Shown: positions 52,010-60,600 of the stretch, in pieces
How the letters are laid out: the number at the start of each line of letters is the position of its first letter
Numbering within the stretch: the stretch's first letter is position 1
NCBI GenBank assembly: GCA_934438135.1
Contig: CAKSBP010000014.1
Span: forward strand, 1-64,000
Direction: 5' to 3'
Length of the DNA: 64,000 nucleotides
DNA from: an uncultured Clostridium sp.
GTDB taxonomy: Bacteria > Bacillota > Clostridia > Lachnospirales > Lachnospiraceae
Translations under genes and position numbers: made by a program
Notes under the pieces: generated by a model
What the model saw: only the letters and a program-made list of their open reading frames with translations
Databases searched by the model: none
Told to the model about the DNA's origin: nothing

Positions 52010-52815
52010 TACGAGATATTACAATTGGACAATATTATCCAGCTGAATCGATTATTCATAGGCTGGATTCCCGTGTAAAGCTATCGGGTACCCTGCTTTA
52101 TATTATTTCCTTGTTTACATTTCATAGCTTTAGTGGATACATTGTTGCTGCCGCATTTTTGTTCGCAGTGATACGTATATCTAAGATACCATTTGGCTAC
52201 ATTGTAAAGGGACTGAAAAGTATTCTGTTTATTATGCTCTTTGCAATTGTATTTAACATATTCTTTTCAACGGGAGATACGGTGCTGATACACTATGGCA
52301 TTATTAAGATTACGATGGAAGGCCTTAGGAATGCTGTATTTATGGCTATCAGGCTGGTTCTTCTTGTAATCGGTTCTTCTCTGATGACATTTACAACAAC
52401 ACCTACACAGCTTACTGACGGTATTGAGAAGGCTTTGAAGCCACTAGAAAAGGTAAAAGTACCAGTGCATGAAATTGCAATGATGATGTCGATAGCACTT
52501 CGCTTTATTCCGATTTTATTAGAAGAGTTGGACAAAATTATGAAAGCACAGACTGCAAGATGTGCAGATTTCGAAACGGGAAATTTATTTCAGCGTGCAA
52601 AATCCATGATACCTATTTTAGTACCGTTATTTATTTCGGCATTTCGCCGTGCCAATGATCTGGCTATGGCGATGGAAACAAGATGCTATCATGGCGGAGC
52701 GGGAAGAACAAAAATGAAACCACTGAAATATAAAAATCGGGATATAAATGCATACATTGCAATTGTAGTGTATTTTATAGTTACTGTAATAGTTGGCCAA
52801 AACATTATGATTTAA
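52006..52815 (+). CDS. ecfT: ECF transporter transmembrane protein EcfT
   Basis: Transmembrane energy-coupling subunit, 269 aa, with about five membrane segments and the two cytoplasmic coupling motifs (TARCADF and METRCYHG) that grip the ATPases. No substrate-binding S component is next to it, so S components elsewhere in the genome would share it. Confidence 0.93.
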   Translation: MIRDITIGQYYPAESIIHRLDSRVKLSGTLLYIISLFTFHSFSGYIVAAAFLFAVIRISKIPFGYIVKGLKSILFIMLFAIVFNIFFSTGDTVLIHYGIIKITMEGLRNAVFMAIRLVLLVIGSSLMTFTTTPTQLTDGIEKALKPLEKVKVPVHEIAMMMSIALRFIPILLEELDKIMKAQTARCADFETGNLFQRAKSMIPILVPLFISAFRRANDLAMAMETRCYHGGAGRTKMKPLKYKNRDINAYIAIVVYFIVTVIVGQNIMI

Positions 52816-52836
52816 GTTAATAAAGGGTGAAAAGAG

Positions 52837-53577
52837 ATGAAACGAATTAAATTGATTGTGTCGTATGACGGTACCAATTATTGTGGATGGCAGCGTCAAC
52901 CCAATGCGGTGACGGTAGAAGGTGTGATAAATAAGTATTTGTCTGCACTTTTAAATGAAGAAATTCAGATAATCGGAGCGAGCCGGACAGATTCTGGAGT
53001 ACATGCCCTTGGAAATGTTGCTGTTTTTGACTCAGAGACAAGGATACCGGCAGAGAAAATTAGCTATGCGTTAAACCAGCGTCTGCCAGATGATATTGTA
53101 ATCCAGAAATCTGAGGAAGTTCCATTAGATTTTCATCCACGGCATTGTGAGTGTTCCAAAACATATGAATATAAAATTTTAAATGCAGAATTTGATATTC
53201 CAACGGAACGTTTATATTCTTATTTTGTTTATAAAGAGTTGGATTTGGATAGAATGAAAAGAGCGGCATCTTATTTAGTGGGAGAACATGATTTTAAAAG
53301 TTTCTGTTCTACAGCAGCGGAAGTGGAGACTACTGTGCGTACTGTAAATTCCATTGAAATTAAAAAGGAAGGCAGAATCCTTCATATTTTTGTTAATGGA
53401 AATGGATTTTTATATAATATGGTAAGAATTATTGTTGGTACTCTGGTACAGGTCGGATTAGGACGAATTGATCCAGATAATGTGAAAGAAATTTTAAAGG
53501 CGAGAGACCGTGCCAAAGCTGGGCCAACGGCACCTGCCCATGGCTTACGATTAAACGCGATTATATACAGAAATTGA
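52837..53577 (+). CDS. truA: tRNA pseudouridine(38-40) synthase TruA
   Basis: Isomerises uridines 38-40 in the tRNA anticodon arm. It is 246 aa; the catalytic aspartate is D52 in GASRTDSGVHALG. AAAGGGTGAAAAG precedes the ATG. The gene order ecfA1-ecfA2-ecfT-truA-rplM-rpsI is standard for Clostridia. Confidence 0.96.
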   Translation: MKRIKLIVSYDGTNYCGWQRQPNAVTVEGVINKYLSALLNEEIQIIGASRTDSGVHALGNVAVFDSETRIPAEKISYALNQRLPDDIVIQKSEEVPLDFHPRHCECSKTYEYKILNAEFDIPTERLYSYFVYKELDLDRMKRAASYLVGEHDFKSFCSTAAEVETTVRTVNSIEIKKEGRILHIFVNGNGFLYNMVRIIVGTLVQVGLGRIDPDNVKEILKARDRAKAGPTAPAHGLRLNAIIYRN

Positions 53578-53588
53578 ATACAAAGGTA

Positions 53589-53617
53589 TTGACACGTCAA
53601 AAACGTTGTCGTATAAT
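53589..53617 (+). promoter_or_regulatory. rplM-rpsI promoter
   Basis: TTGACA at 53589-53594 and TATAAT at 53612-53617, spacer 17, just after truA. Confidence 0.9.
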
Positions 53618-53624
53618 ATTTAAA

Positions 53625-53802
53625 TGTGACAAGTGCGTAGAACTATGCCTCTTATGTTGCATGAAATGTAATATTTGTGTAACATACAAGTGAGGATATG
53701 CATAAGTGCGATGAAAAAATACTAAATCCATGCCCCGGTAATAGTATTTTAACATATATATTTTAAAGATTAATTTAGATAGTTTTCCAAGGAGGTTAAC
53801 CC
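53625..53802 (+). promoter_or_regulatory. L13-type leader of rplM-rpsI
   Basis: The leader holds TATGTT/AACATA (53653-53658 with 53681-53686) within CCTC/GAGG (53648-53651 with 53692-53695), and a second hairpin AAAATACTA/TAGTATTTT (53716-53724 with 53742-53750). Position and nesting fit the known Firmicute L13 leader family, by which the L13 or S9 product represses its own mRNA. The family match was not computed. Confidence 0.6.
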
Positions 53803-54243
53803 ATGAAAAGTTATATGGCTAGTACAGCTACAGTTGAAAGAAAATGGTATGTTGTTGATGCATCTGGACAGACTTTAGGTCGTCTTTCTTCTGAAATTGC
53901 AATGGTTTTAAGAGGTAAAAACAAACCAACTTATACACCACACATCGATACAGGTGATAACGTAATCGTTATCAATGCAGATAAAATCAAAGTTACTGGT
54001 AAGAAAATGGATCAGAAAATCTACTACAACCACAGTGATTATGTTGGTGGTATGAAAGAAACTACTTTAAAAGAAATGATGGCTAAAAAGCCTGAAAATG
54101 TTATTTACCTTGCAGTTAAAGGTATGCTTCCAAAAGGACCTTTAGGAAGATCCATGATTAAGAAGTTACACGTTTATGCAGGTCCAGAACATGATCATGC
54201 AGCTCAGAAACCAGAAGTTTACGAAATTAAAAGTAGATATTAA
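53803..54243 (+). CDS. rplM: 50S ribosomal protein L13
   Basis: L13, 146 aa, an early assembly protein. The WYVVDASGQTLGRLSSEIA and MLPKGPLGRSMIKKLHVY segments are typical. AAGGAGG precedes ATG 53803. Confidence 0.98.
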   Translation: MKSYMASTATVERKWYVVDASGQTLGRLSSEIAMVLRGKNKPTYTPHIDTGDNVIVINADKIKVTGKKMDQKIYYNHSDYVGGMKETTLKEMMAKKPENVIYLAVKGMLPKGPLGRSMIKKLHVYAGPEHDHAAQKPEVYEIKSRY

Positions 54244-54270
54244 TTAGAGCGGTGAAAGGAGGAAATAACA

Positions 54271-54663
54271 TTGGCTAAAGCAAGATATTACGGAACAGGT
54301 AGAAGAAAAAGCAGTGTTGCTAGAGTATATTTAGTACCAGGTACAGGTAAAGTTACTATTAATAAGAGAGACATGGACGAATATTTTGGTCTTGAGACCT
54401 TAAAATTAGTTGTTCGTCAGCCATTAGAGTTAACAGAAACAGCTGATAAGTTTGATGTATTAGTAAATGTTCACGGTGGTGGATTTACAGGACAGGCTGG
54501 AGCTATTCGTCACGGTATTTCCAGAGCTTTATTACAGGCAGACGGAGATTATCGTCCAGCACTTAAGAAAGCTGGTTTCTTAACAAGAGATCCTCGTATG
54601 AAAGAAAGAAAGAAATATGGTCTTAAAGCAGCTCGTCGTGCACCACAGTTCTCAAAGAGATAG
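54271..54663 (+). CDS. rpsI: 30S ribosomal protein S9
   Basis: S9, 130 aa, whose C-terminal tail touches P-site tRNA. TTG start at 54271 after GAAAGGAGG. YGTGRRKSSVARVYL and the end RAPQFSKR are typical. Confidence 0.98.
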   Translation: MAKARYYGTGRRKSSVARVYLVPGTGKVTINKRDMDEYFGLETLKLVVRQPLELTETADKFDVLVNVHGGGFTGQAGAIRHGISRALLQADGDYRPALKKAGFLTRDPRMKERKKYGLKAARRAPQFSKR

Positions 54664-54697
54664 TCTGCGGTTTACGGAGAGATTATATTGCAAATTC

Positions 54698-54732
54698 AAA
54701 ACCTCTCAGGCATTTGCCTGGGAGGTTTTTTT
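54698..54732 (+). terminator. Intrinsic terminator after rpsI
   Basis: A 14-bp stem (54698-54711 with 54716-54729, one wobble) with a four-base loop and a run of seven T. The end of the IS remnant abuts the T run. Confidence 0.93.
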
Positions 54733-55205
54733 GGCTTTATGTCAAGTGTTGGGCTGTTTTTATATTTGAACTAAATTCACCTGTTTTTGGGCATGACAAA
54801 TAAACCTCTGTGCCAGTCTGTAATTATTTATTATTGAATCCTTCTGTAACACCGTTTGTAAGCCCATACTTAAAAGCGTTAAGTATGTATTTTGCCCAAC
54901 GTCGATAAGTAGCTGCGTATTTCTTAAACTCTTTTATTCCAAAGCTTTCCTTAGTTTATCATGATACAACAGCATCAAATCACATGCCTGTCTATTCTCA
55001 TCCTTCAGCTTATCATAACGTGTTAGTATCAGCTTATGGCTACGCTTGTAGTAATTACAAAGAGTAGCAGGCATTGTCTTCGGCATCCTGTAATAATGAA
55101 TGCTCTTAGTTAATGAGTCGCAGTTAGGGCACTTCTGTTCCTTAGCCTTAGTATGAATAAAAATCTTTACATAATTATCTGCATGAATAATATTTTTTAC
55201 TTTTA
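54733..55205 (-). pseudogene. Decayed ISL3-family transposase
   Basis: Reading the minus strand from about 55195 gives DNYVKIFIHTKAKEQ followed by a zinc-ribbon CPNCDS and a YRMPK stretch. This resembles the N-terminal zinc ribbon of ISL3 transposases. A large internal part is missing, and the frame then shifts near 54950 to KYAATYRRWAKYILNAFKYGLTNGVTEGFNNK, matching the ISL3 C-terminal catalytic end. In-frame stops interrupt it. The end GGCTTTATGTCAAGTG at 54733 looks like an ISL3 terminal repeat and touches the rpsI terminator. The other end was not found. Confidence 0.75.
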
Positions 55206-55604
55206 TCTTTTTAAATTAAGTAATTTATTGATACAATGATTATGCATTTGTTGCACCTACGAGTGATTTGTTTTCTAGACTGGTACTTGGAGGTATTTTT
55301 ATTATAAAGAAAAGTGCTAGAGTTGTGAATGGATCCATTTACATACCCCAACATTTATTATAAAGCCGGAAAAGTTTATAAAATAATTTAAATAGAAATT
55401 AGCATACAGAATAAGATAGAAGAAAATGATATAAAAGACGTTTTTTGGAGAACATTGGGACTCTGAAAAGCGTTTTTTAATGTAAAAAATAGAATGTCTA
55501 AGAAACAGAAAAATACGCAAAGAAAGGCGTCAAATTGCCGTAAATCAGGCATTTTTGCTGTAATGTATAATTACCATACAAAAATTGCAGAGGAGGTATG
55601 TAGT
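55206..55604. other. Non-coding gap after the IS remnant
   Basis: AT-rich, no reading frame that looks real. Apart from the terminator-like hairpin listed at 55438, I see nothing definite. Confidence 0.5.
55438..55478 (+). terminator. Intrinsic terminator-like hairpin in the gap
   Basis: A 13-pair stem (55438-55450 with 55461-55473, three wobbles), loop AACATTGGGA, followed by TTTTTAATG. No gene ends just upstream on the plus strand, so it may terminate an unrecognised or decayed transcript. Confidence 0.55.
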
Positions 55605-55793
55605 ATGGAAATTTTAATATGGCAAAAGAGGATGGAACGGAATCTGACGCTGGTGCAGCTTGCTGAATTAACGGGGATTAGCAAGAGTGAACTGAATGCA
55701 ATTGAAAATGGAAAAGTGAGTCCTAGAATTGATACCTTGGAGCAGATTGCAGATGGGCTTGGGCTCACTTTATTTGATTTAATCCAAATTTGA
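55605..55793 (+). CDS. Small XRE-family helix-turn-helix regulator
   Basis: DNA-binding protein of 62 aa made up of one HTH_3 domain (LTLVQLAELTGISKSELNAIENGKVSPRIDTL). GAGGAGG lies ahead of ATG 55605. Such short Cro-like proteins are common in phage and integrative elements. A TATAAT at 55566-55571 lies upstream, but no well-spaced -35 box. Confidence 0.85.
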   Translation: MEILIWQKRMERNLTLVQLAELTGISKSELNAIENGKVSPRIDTLEQIADGLGLTLFDLIQI

Positions 55794-55901
55794 AAGCCGA
55801 TATGTCATAAAAAATCCGAAAAAAAGGAATTATGTGTCTGAAATATACACAGCATCAAAGAAAGAGGTATAATAAATAAAAATAGACGTGAGGGGATTAA
55901 T

Positions 55902-56009
55902 ATGGAAGACATTAAAGAAAAAATTATTGAGTTAATAGAGGGAATAGACGACCGGGACAAACTGAACATGATATATCAGCTTATCCGCGGAATAAAGAGC
56001 AGCAAATAG
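55902..56009 (+). CDS. Short hypothetical peptide, 35 aa
   Basis: Reads MEDIKEKIIELIEGIDDRDK, then LNMIYQLIRGIKSSK. A TATAAT at 55868-55873 and GTGAGGGG near 55889 support expression. I do not recognise it. Similar short helical peptides lie beside XRE repressors in mobile elements. It is predicted to be an alpha-helical protein. Confidence 0.55.
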   Translation: MEDIKEKIIELIEGIDDRDKLNMIYQLIRGIKSSK

Positions 56010-56046
56010 CTGCTTTTTATATGATAGGGAACTTCTTGCTTTCAAA

Positions 56047-56424
56047 TCAATTGTCTTTTCCAGATAGGGCATCTACAAATTTCTTAATAACAGCCCAGTC
56101 TTTTTCGGTAAATTCTTCAGAAAGCCGGCTTAATGTGAGAAATGTATTTTTTACAAAGTCGGGGGCATTTGGCAGTGTTTTTCCGATAAGATATGCAGTT
56201 TCTTCATCTGGTGACAGTTTATTAAACATCTCACCATCACCGGTTCTTAGCCATGTTTCATTTACATTAAATTCTCGGCATATAGAAAGGATAGACTGTT
56301 CTGAAATGTTGCAGTTACCGCATTCCATTTTTGAAATCGCAGAGCGGGTAACCCCGATTCGGGCACCAAATTTTTCTGCACTAAGATTTAATGTATTCCT
56401 AATTTGTCGAATTCGTTCATTCAA
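56047..56424 (-). CDS. XRE-family phage-type repressor
   Basis: Repressor of 125 aa with an N-terminal HTH (residues about 5-60, LSAEKFGARIGVTRSAISKMECG) and a C-terminal part (WLRTGDGEMF and later) common to phage repressors of Firmicutes. No peptidase domain for self-cleavage is present. It is divergent to the 24-aa and ArpU-like genes, forming a small repressor-operator switch. Confidence 0.85.
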   Translation of the reverse strand: MNERIRQIRNTLNLSAEKFGARIGVTRSAISKMECGNCNISEQSILSICREFNVNETWLRTGDGEMFNKLSPDEETAYLIGKTLPNAPDFVKNTFLTLSRLSEEFTEKDWAVIKKFVDALSGKDN

Positions 56425-56480
56425 TATAATGACACCACTTTTCCTGTTTTTAGGAATATTATAGCGTAGAGTGTAGAATA

Positions 56481-56595
56481 GTTCAACATACTAAGGGAAA
56501 GAATATTGACAAAGTTGAATGTGTCACATATAATGTTGAATTAAGATACATAAATGTAAAATATCTGCACAAAAGATATAGAAAAATTGAACATG
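56481..56595. promoter_or_regulatory. Phage-type divergent control region with repeated half-sites
   Basis: The plus-strand promoter is TTGACA at 56506-56511 and TATAAT at 56529-56534, spacer 17. Half-sites related to GTTGAA surround it: TTCAACAT (56482-56489), GTTGAAT (56514-56520), ATGTTGAA (56533-56540) and TTGAACATG (56587-56595). The first and third are a perfect 8-bp inverted pair. These are candidate operators of the adjacent XRE repressor. Confidence 0.65.
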
Positions 56596-56609
56596 AGAGG
56601 AGTGGGAGA

Positions 56610-56684
56610 ATGTCGGATGATAATGGGAAAATAACAACATTTCAGTATGACAATACATTAGAGGCGACAAAGGGGGATTTTTAA
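56610..56684 (+). CDS. Very short peptide ORF, 24 aa
   Basis: It reads MSDDNGKITTFQYDNTLEATKGDF with AGAGGAGTGGG before the ATG. It is the first ORF after the divergent promoter and ends two bases before the next gene, suggesting a coupled leader peptide. Could be a truncated excisionase-like gene; uncertain. Confidence 0.5.
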   Translation: MSDDNGKITTFQYDNTLEATKGDF

Positions 56685-56686
56685 TA

Positions 56687-57232
56687 ATGGATGCAGAGGA
56701 AAAGACAGGAGAGTCAGCAGCAAAAGTTACTCTTTCTGTAAAAGAGCTGGAAGCGATGATACAAAAAACAGCTAAAGAGACAGTAAAAGAATTAAGAAAG
56801 GAAGAAAAGCGCCAAAGAAAGCATACAAAATATCAGGATACGATTAGTTTGATGCGATGTTATCGTGATGCAGTATTTCATATTGAGCATATGACGAGTG
56901 AAGGATTTCAGCTTCCACTAGAAGGGATGAGAGAAGAACAGAAGGAAATATATCTGCGGAGTGTTCGAAGAACTCGGTTTAAGACAATGCTGATGACTGC
57001 CAATATTGATAAAGTAATTGATGAAATGGCAAAACGCAGGACAGCTGCTGGAAGAGAATTAGAATTTCGAGTATTTGATATGTACTTTATGCAAGGCATG
57101 ACCTATGAACAGATTATTGAACAGGTTGAAAGAGAGACTGGAGAGCGGCTGGGGAAAAATACACCGAGACGCTGGGTAATGGGAATTATTGAAGAAATGG
57201 ATGTTATGCTTTGGGGACTGGAAGAAGATTAG
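56687..57232 (+). CDS. ArpU/RinA-like phage transcriptional activator, putative
   Basis: Protein of 181 aa, highly charged with a helical N-terminus (K and E rich) and a C-terminal half with FDMYFMQGMTYEQIIEQVERETG and TPRRWVMGIIEEMDVMLWG. The second region resembles the late-gene activators ArpU/RinA of Gram-positive phages (sigma-like helix-turn-helix). That call is by resemblance only. It follows the 24-aa ORF by two bases. No integrase or terminase gene is near it, so the prophage is a remnant. Confidence 0.6.
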   Translation: MDAEEKTGESAAKVTLSVKELEAMIQKTAKETVKELRKEEKRQRKHTKYQDTISLMRCYRDAVFHIEHMTSEGFQLPLEGMREEQKEIYLRSVRRTRFKTMLMTANIDKVIDEMAKRRTAAGRELEFRVFDMYFMQGMTYEQIIEQVERETGERLGKNTPRRWVMGIIEEMDVMLWGLEED

Positions 57233-57289
57233 GGTGAAAATGTGGTAAAAATCTGGGGTTTTTGAAAAGGGTATTAAGAGGTATACTAA

Positions 57290-57465
57290 CAACATAAGAA
57301 CGGCGGAGGGAAATAAGCCGTTGTTCTTATCACTTACCGTCGCTGCATGGTTTTAAAGGGGGGCCGGCAGAGGCGGTTTGTAGGGAGAATGCGACGAACA
57401 ATTAGAATAAAATCCTTAGAATGGGAAAAGTACACTTAGGACAGCTAGGTGTGCTTTTCTTTTGT
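57290..57465 (+). ncRNA. Candidate structured RNA downstream of the prophage genes
   Basis: Two parts: hairpin TAAGAACGGC (57295-57304) with GCC-gtt-GTTCTTA (57317-57329), and a domain closed by CGTCGC/GCGACG (57338-57343 with 57391-57396) that contains G-rich loops. A strong terminator ends it. A TATACT box at 57282-57287 may be its -10, but the -35 is poor. No coding frame is apparent. Confidence 0.4.
57425..57465 (+). terminator. Intrinsic terminator of the prophage-remnant transcript
   Basis: A 15-pair stem (57425-57439 with 57445-57459, four wobble pairs) around loop GACAG, followed by TCTTTTGTC. Confidence 0.8.
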
Positions 57466-57540
57466 CAATTACTGTTTTTAGTGGATATCTAATTGAAAGT
57501 ATTTATGTAATGGGATATTTTCCAGGCAGCAGTATGAAGC

Positions 57541-57597
57541 GAACCTGACAACGAATTCCTCTTTTTGTGGAAATTCGTTGCCTACGGTTCTTTTATA
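57541..57597 (+). terminator. Second terminator-like inverted repeat
   Basis: CAACGAATT (57549-57557) pairs with AATTCGTTG (57572-57580), and the outer GAACC/GGTTC (57541-57545 with 57586-57590) pairs around an internal loop. TTTT follows on the plus strand. On the minus strand it lies after the protease gene. Confidence 0.6.
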
Positions 57598-57620
57598 TAT
57601 AAAATAAATTAAAATAATGA

Positions 57621-60600
57621 TTATTTTTTCGCTGGTAGCACCGTTACCTTGTATTTTTTCTCTAATCCATTGGCTGAAATTGTTATAAAAGCAGTTCCCT
57701 TTCCTGCTGCAGTTATTTTTCCAGTACTGTTTACTTTTGCAATTTTGGGATTGCTGCTTTTATATGTTACTTTTTTACTTGGTCCAATAACAACAGGTTT
57801 TAACTGAATGGTATTTTTTCCTTTTACATAGATAGTACTTGCATATTGATTAAGAGAAAGAGAAATTTTCTTAACTTCTACATTACAAATGGCTGTTCGC
57901 CCATTGGCTGTAGCTGTAATCGTTGTTTTTCCTTCTTTTATTGCTGTAAGTTTTCCTACTGCATCAACTTTAACTATACGTGTATTGTTACTCTTAAAAA
58001 TCGCTTTTTTTGATACACCAGACACATCAGCAATTAATTTATTTACTTTTTTTTCTGGAATATATAATACCATTGAAGTATGATTCAGTTTGACAGATGC
58101 AGTTTTTACCACTACTTTACAATGTGCCTTGACACCATTTGCAGTAGCAGTAATGGTTGCTTCTCCTGCTTTTATTGCTGTTAAATTGCCGTTATGATTT
58201 ACAGTAACAGTCTTGGGATTGCTGCTTTTAAATACTGCCTTCTTTTGTGCCCCGATAATCTGAACTGTTAATTTTCCTTTCTTTGTCCCCGCAGTATCCA
58301 ATACCATAGATTTTGCACTTAAAACGATACTTGGTTTTGGGCTTACTGCTGGAAATGACGGTGATTTCTCGATTACTTCTACTTTTATACTTGTACTTGA
58401 ACTCTTGTATATACATCCCGATGCTTCTGTGCTCGGCTGATATTCTGCACGAATGTCATAATTTCCTTTTTTCACTTCACTCCAAGTATAATGAGAACGC
58501 CCATTCTCTAATTTTTTTTCTGTCAATTTCACATTCCCGTTGTAGAATGCAATTGTTCCTGATGGTATTTCTGTATGGACTCCTTTTACTTGGGCAGCCA
58601 TACTTATTTTATATTCCGATGATCCATTCTCTACTTGTGCAGTAAGAATGGTTTCTGTTTTTAAACGTTCGATGGCTGTTTTTGTGACTGCGGAAAGCGT
58701 TCCTTCTTTATCTCTTGCTTGTACTTGACATTCTATTACATGTCCAATATCATTTGCTGATAAAACATAATTTTGTCCGTTCCCAACTACTTTACCTTGA
58801 CGTTTCCATTGATAGATTACCTCTGTACTGTTTACCCCTTGCAGCATGGCATAAAGAGTTTGTCCATACTCCAGCTTTCCTTGGATAGCAACAGATCCTG
58901 TAAGTTTGGAGTTTTCTGATTTTGACCAAAATGGATATAATAAGACAGAACAATTCTTATTATATTCTGCATTTAAATCGTATACCTTTTCTCCACCTTC
59001 TTTGAGCGACCATCCCGTTTGAACGAATCCATCCTTTGTATATAAAGCATCTTTTAGCCTTAGTCCAGTGTCATGCATCTTCTGTGCAGAATCAATTTTT
59101 CCAATGGAATCTGCCCCTGGAAGATAGGTTACGGCATAAGACTTCGTTCCAAATGCTACTTTTACATTTATCGTAATCGATTTCGTACTGTCTTCCTCGG
59201 ATCTTCCAACTACTTTTAAAACACTTTCTGCAGATTCAAAATTTCCTATTTTAAGTAACCCGCTCTGCGTGCCTATTTCAGTATCAGCAGCGCTTCCTCC
59301 TTTTACAGTCCAGAGCATGTCTCCATCTGAAAATTTCTTACCTTCTGTTTCGGCTAGAAATTGAATTTCACTTCCTCTTGCTGCTGTTAATTGAAGTTCT
59401 TCTCCAATTCCAACTGGTGCTAGTAATTTTACATTTGATGTAGCAGGTCTTTCTGAATTTTCAGGCTGTTGTTCGTTCTCTAATCCATTACCAGTAACTT
59501 TAAATGTTATTTTTTCTTTATCCAAATTGATAACGGAAATCGTATATCCCCCGTAAGTGATAGACTCCCCTTTTGTTCTTGGTGCATCAATTCTGGTAGA
59601 ATATTGTCCACCAATTACGGATAATTGAGGTGTTCCACCACTATTGCTTGGAAATTTCCGATTCATATTTACATCACAAATAAGTAATCCAGATTTATTC
59701 AGTCCAATTGCTTTTACTGGCAGGCCAAGTGAATTAAACAGCACTCGCTTTGCCGTATCAAAGTCGAAGCGATTTACCTTTAAATCTTCTACATATCGAT
59801 ATTCTAAATAGAGCCTTTTTTCATTAGGCAGTTCAAGGGTGTATGCCACTGTTCCATTTTGTTTTATATCCTTTACTGGTGGAAGTGTATATGTTCCTGC
59901 TTTTGTAATTGGTGTAATATTTTCTGCATTAAGCCATCCTGCCGCTTCACGTTCTCGTGACGTCATAAACTGTACTACTGGTGATAAGGCTTTTGCCATG
60001 GATGACATATAATAGACAGGAGTATTGTTCCCCGAAAATGAATATAAATCCAACAATCCAAATATATGTCCCATTTCATGAATCAATGTTGATGTATTCG
60101 AAAAAAAGGTATCTCCATTTGGTTCTTTGTAAATTCCTAACGGATTATTTTGAATCGGTGCTTGATAATATCGTTTACTTGTCAGTGTTCCTGCACTTGT
60201 TTCAATGTCGATTAAATAGTTTTCTGTCTCATATGCCCATAGTGGTGAACCCCATTCGGCTGCATATTTTGCATCAGTAGGTGAAAATAATAATGTTATA
60301 CAGTCAATTGACTGATCCCCATCTGAATCCAACTTGGAAAAATCGATTTCTTCTCCAGCAAAATTTTTGAGTACAGCACCATTGGCTATCGCTTCTTTTA
60401 CTTTTGCACTCCAGTCTCTTACTAATTCTACTCTTCTTAATTCCCCTTCATTGGTATATCCTTCTGGATTGTCTGCTGACTTTGGTGAATAATAACCTCT
60501 TGAATGATTGAGTTTTATGGATGAAAATCCGTCTTTCGCCTCAGTAAGGTACACAGTCTTTATATTTACGGTATGATTAGATACTGACTTATAATATTCC

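Noticed and set aside
54733..55205. Intact ISL3 transposase or complete insertion sequence
   Set aside because: The frame is interrupted by stops and a frameshift, the middle is deleted, and the second terminal repeat was not found.
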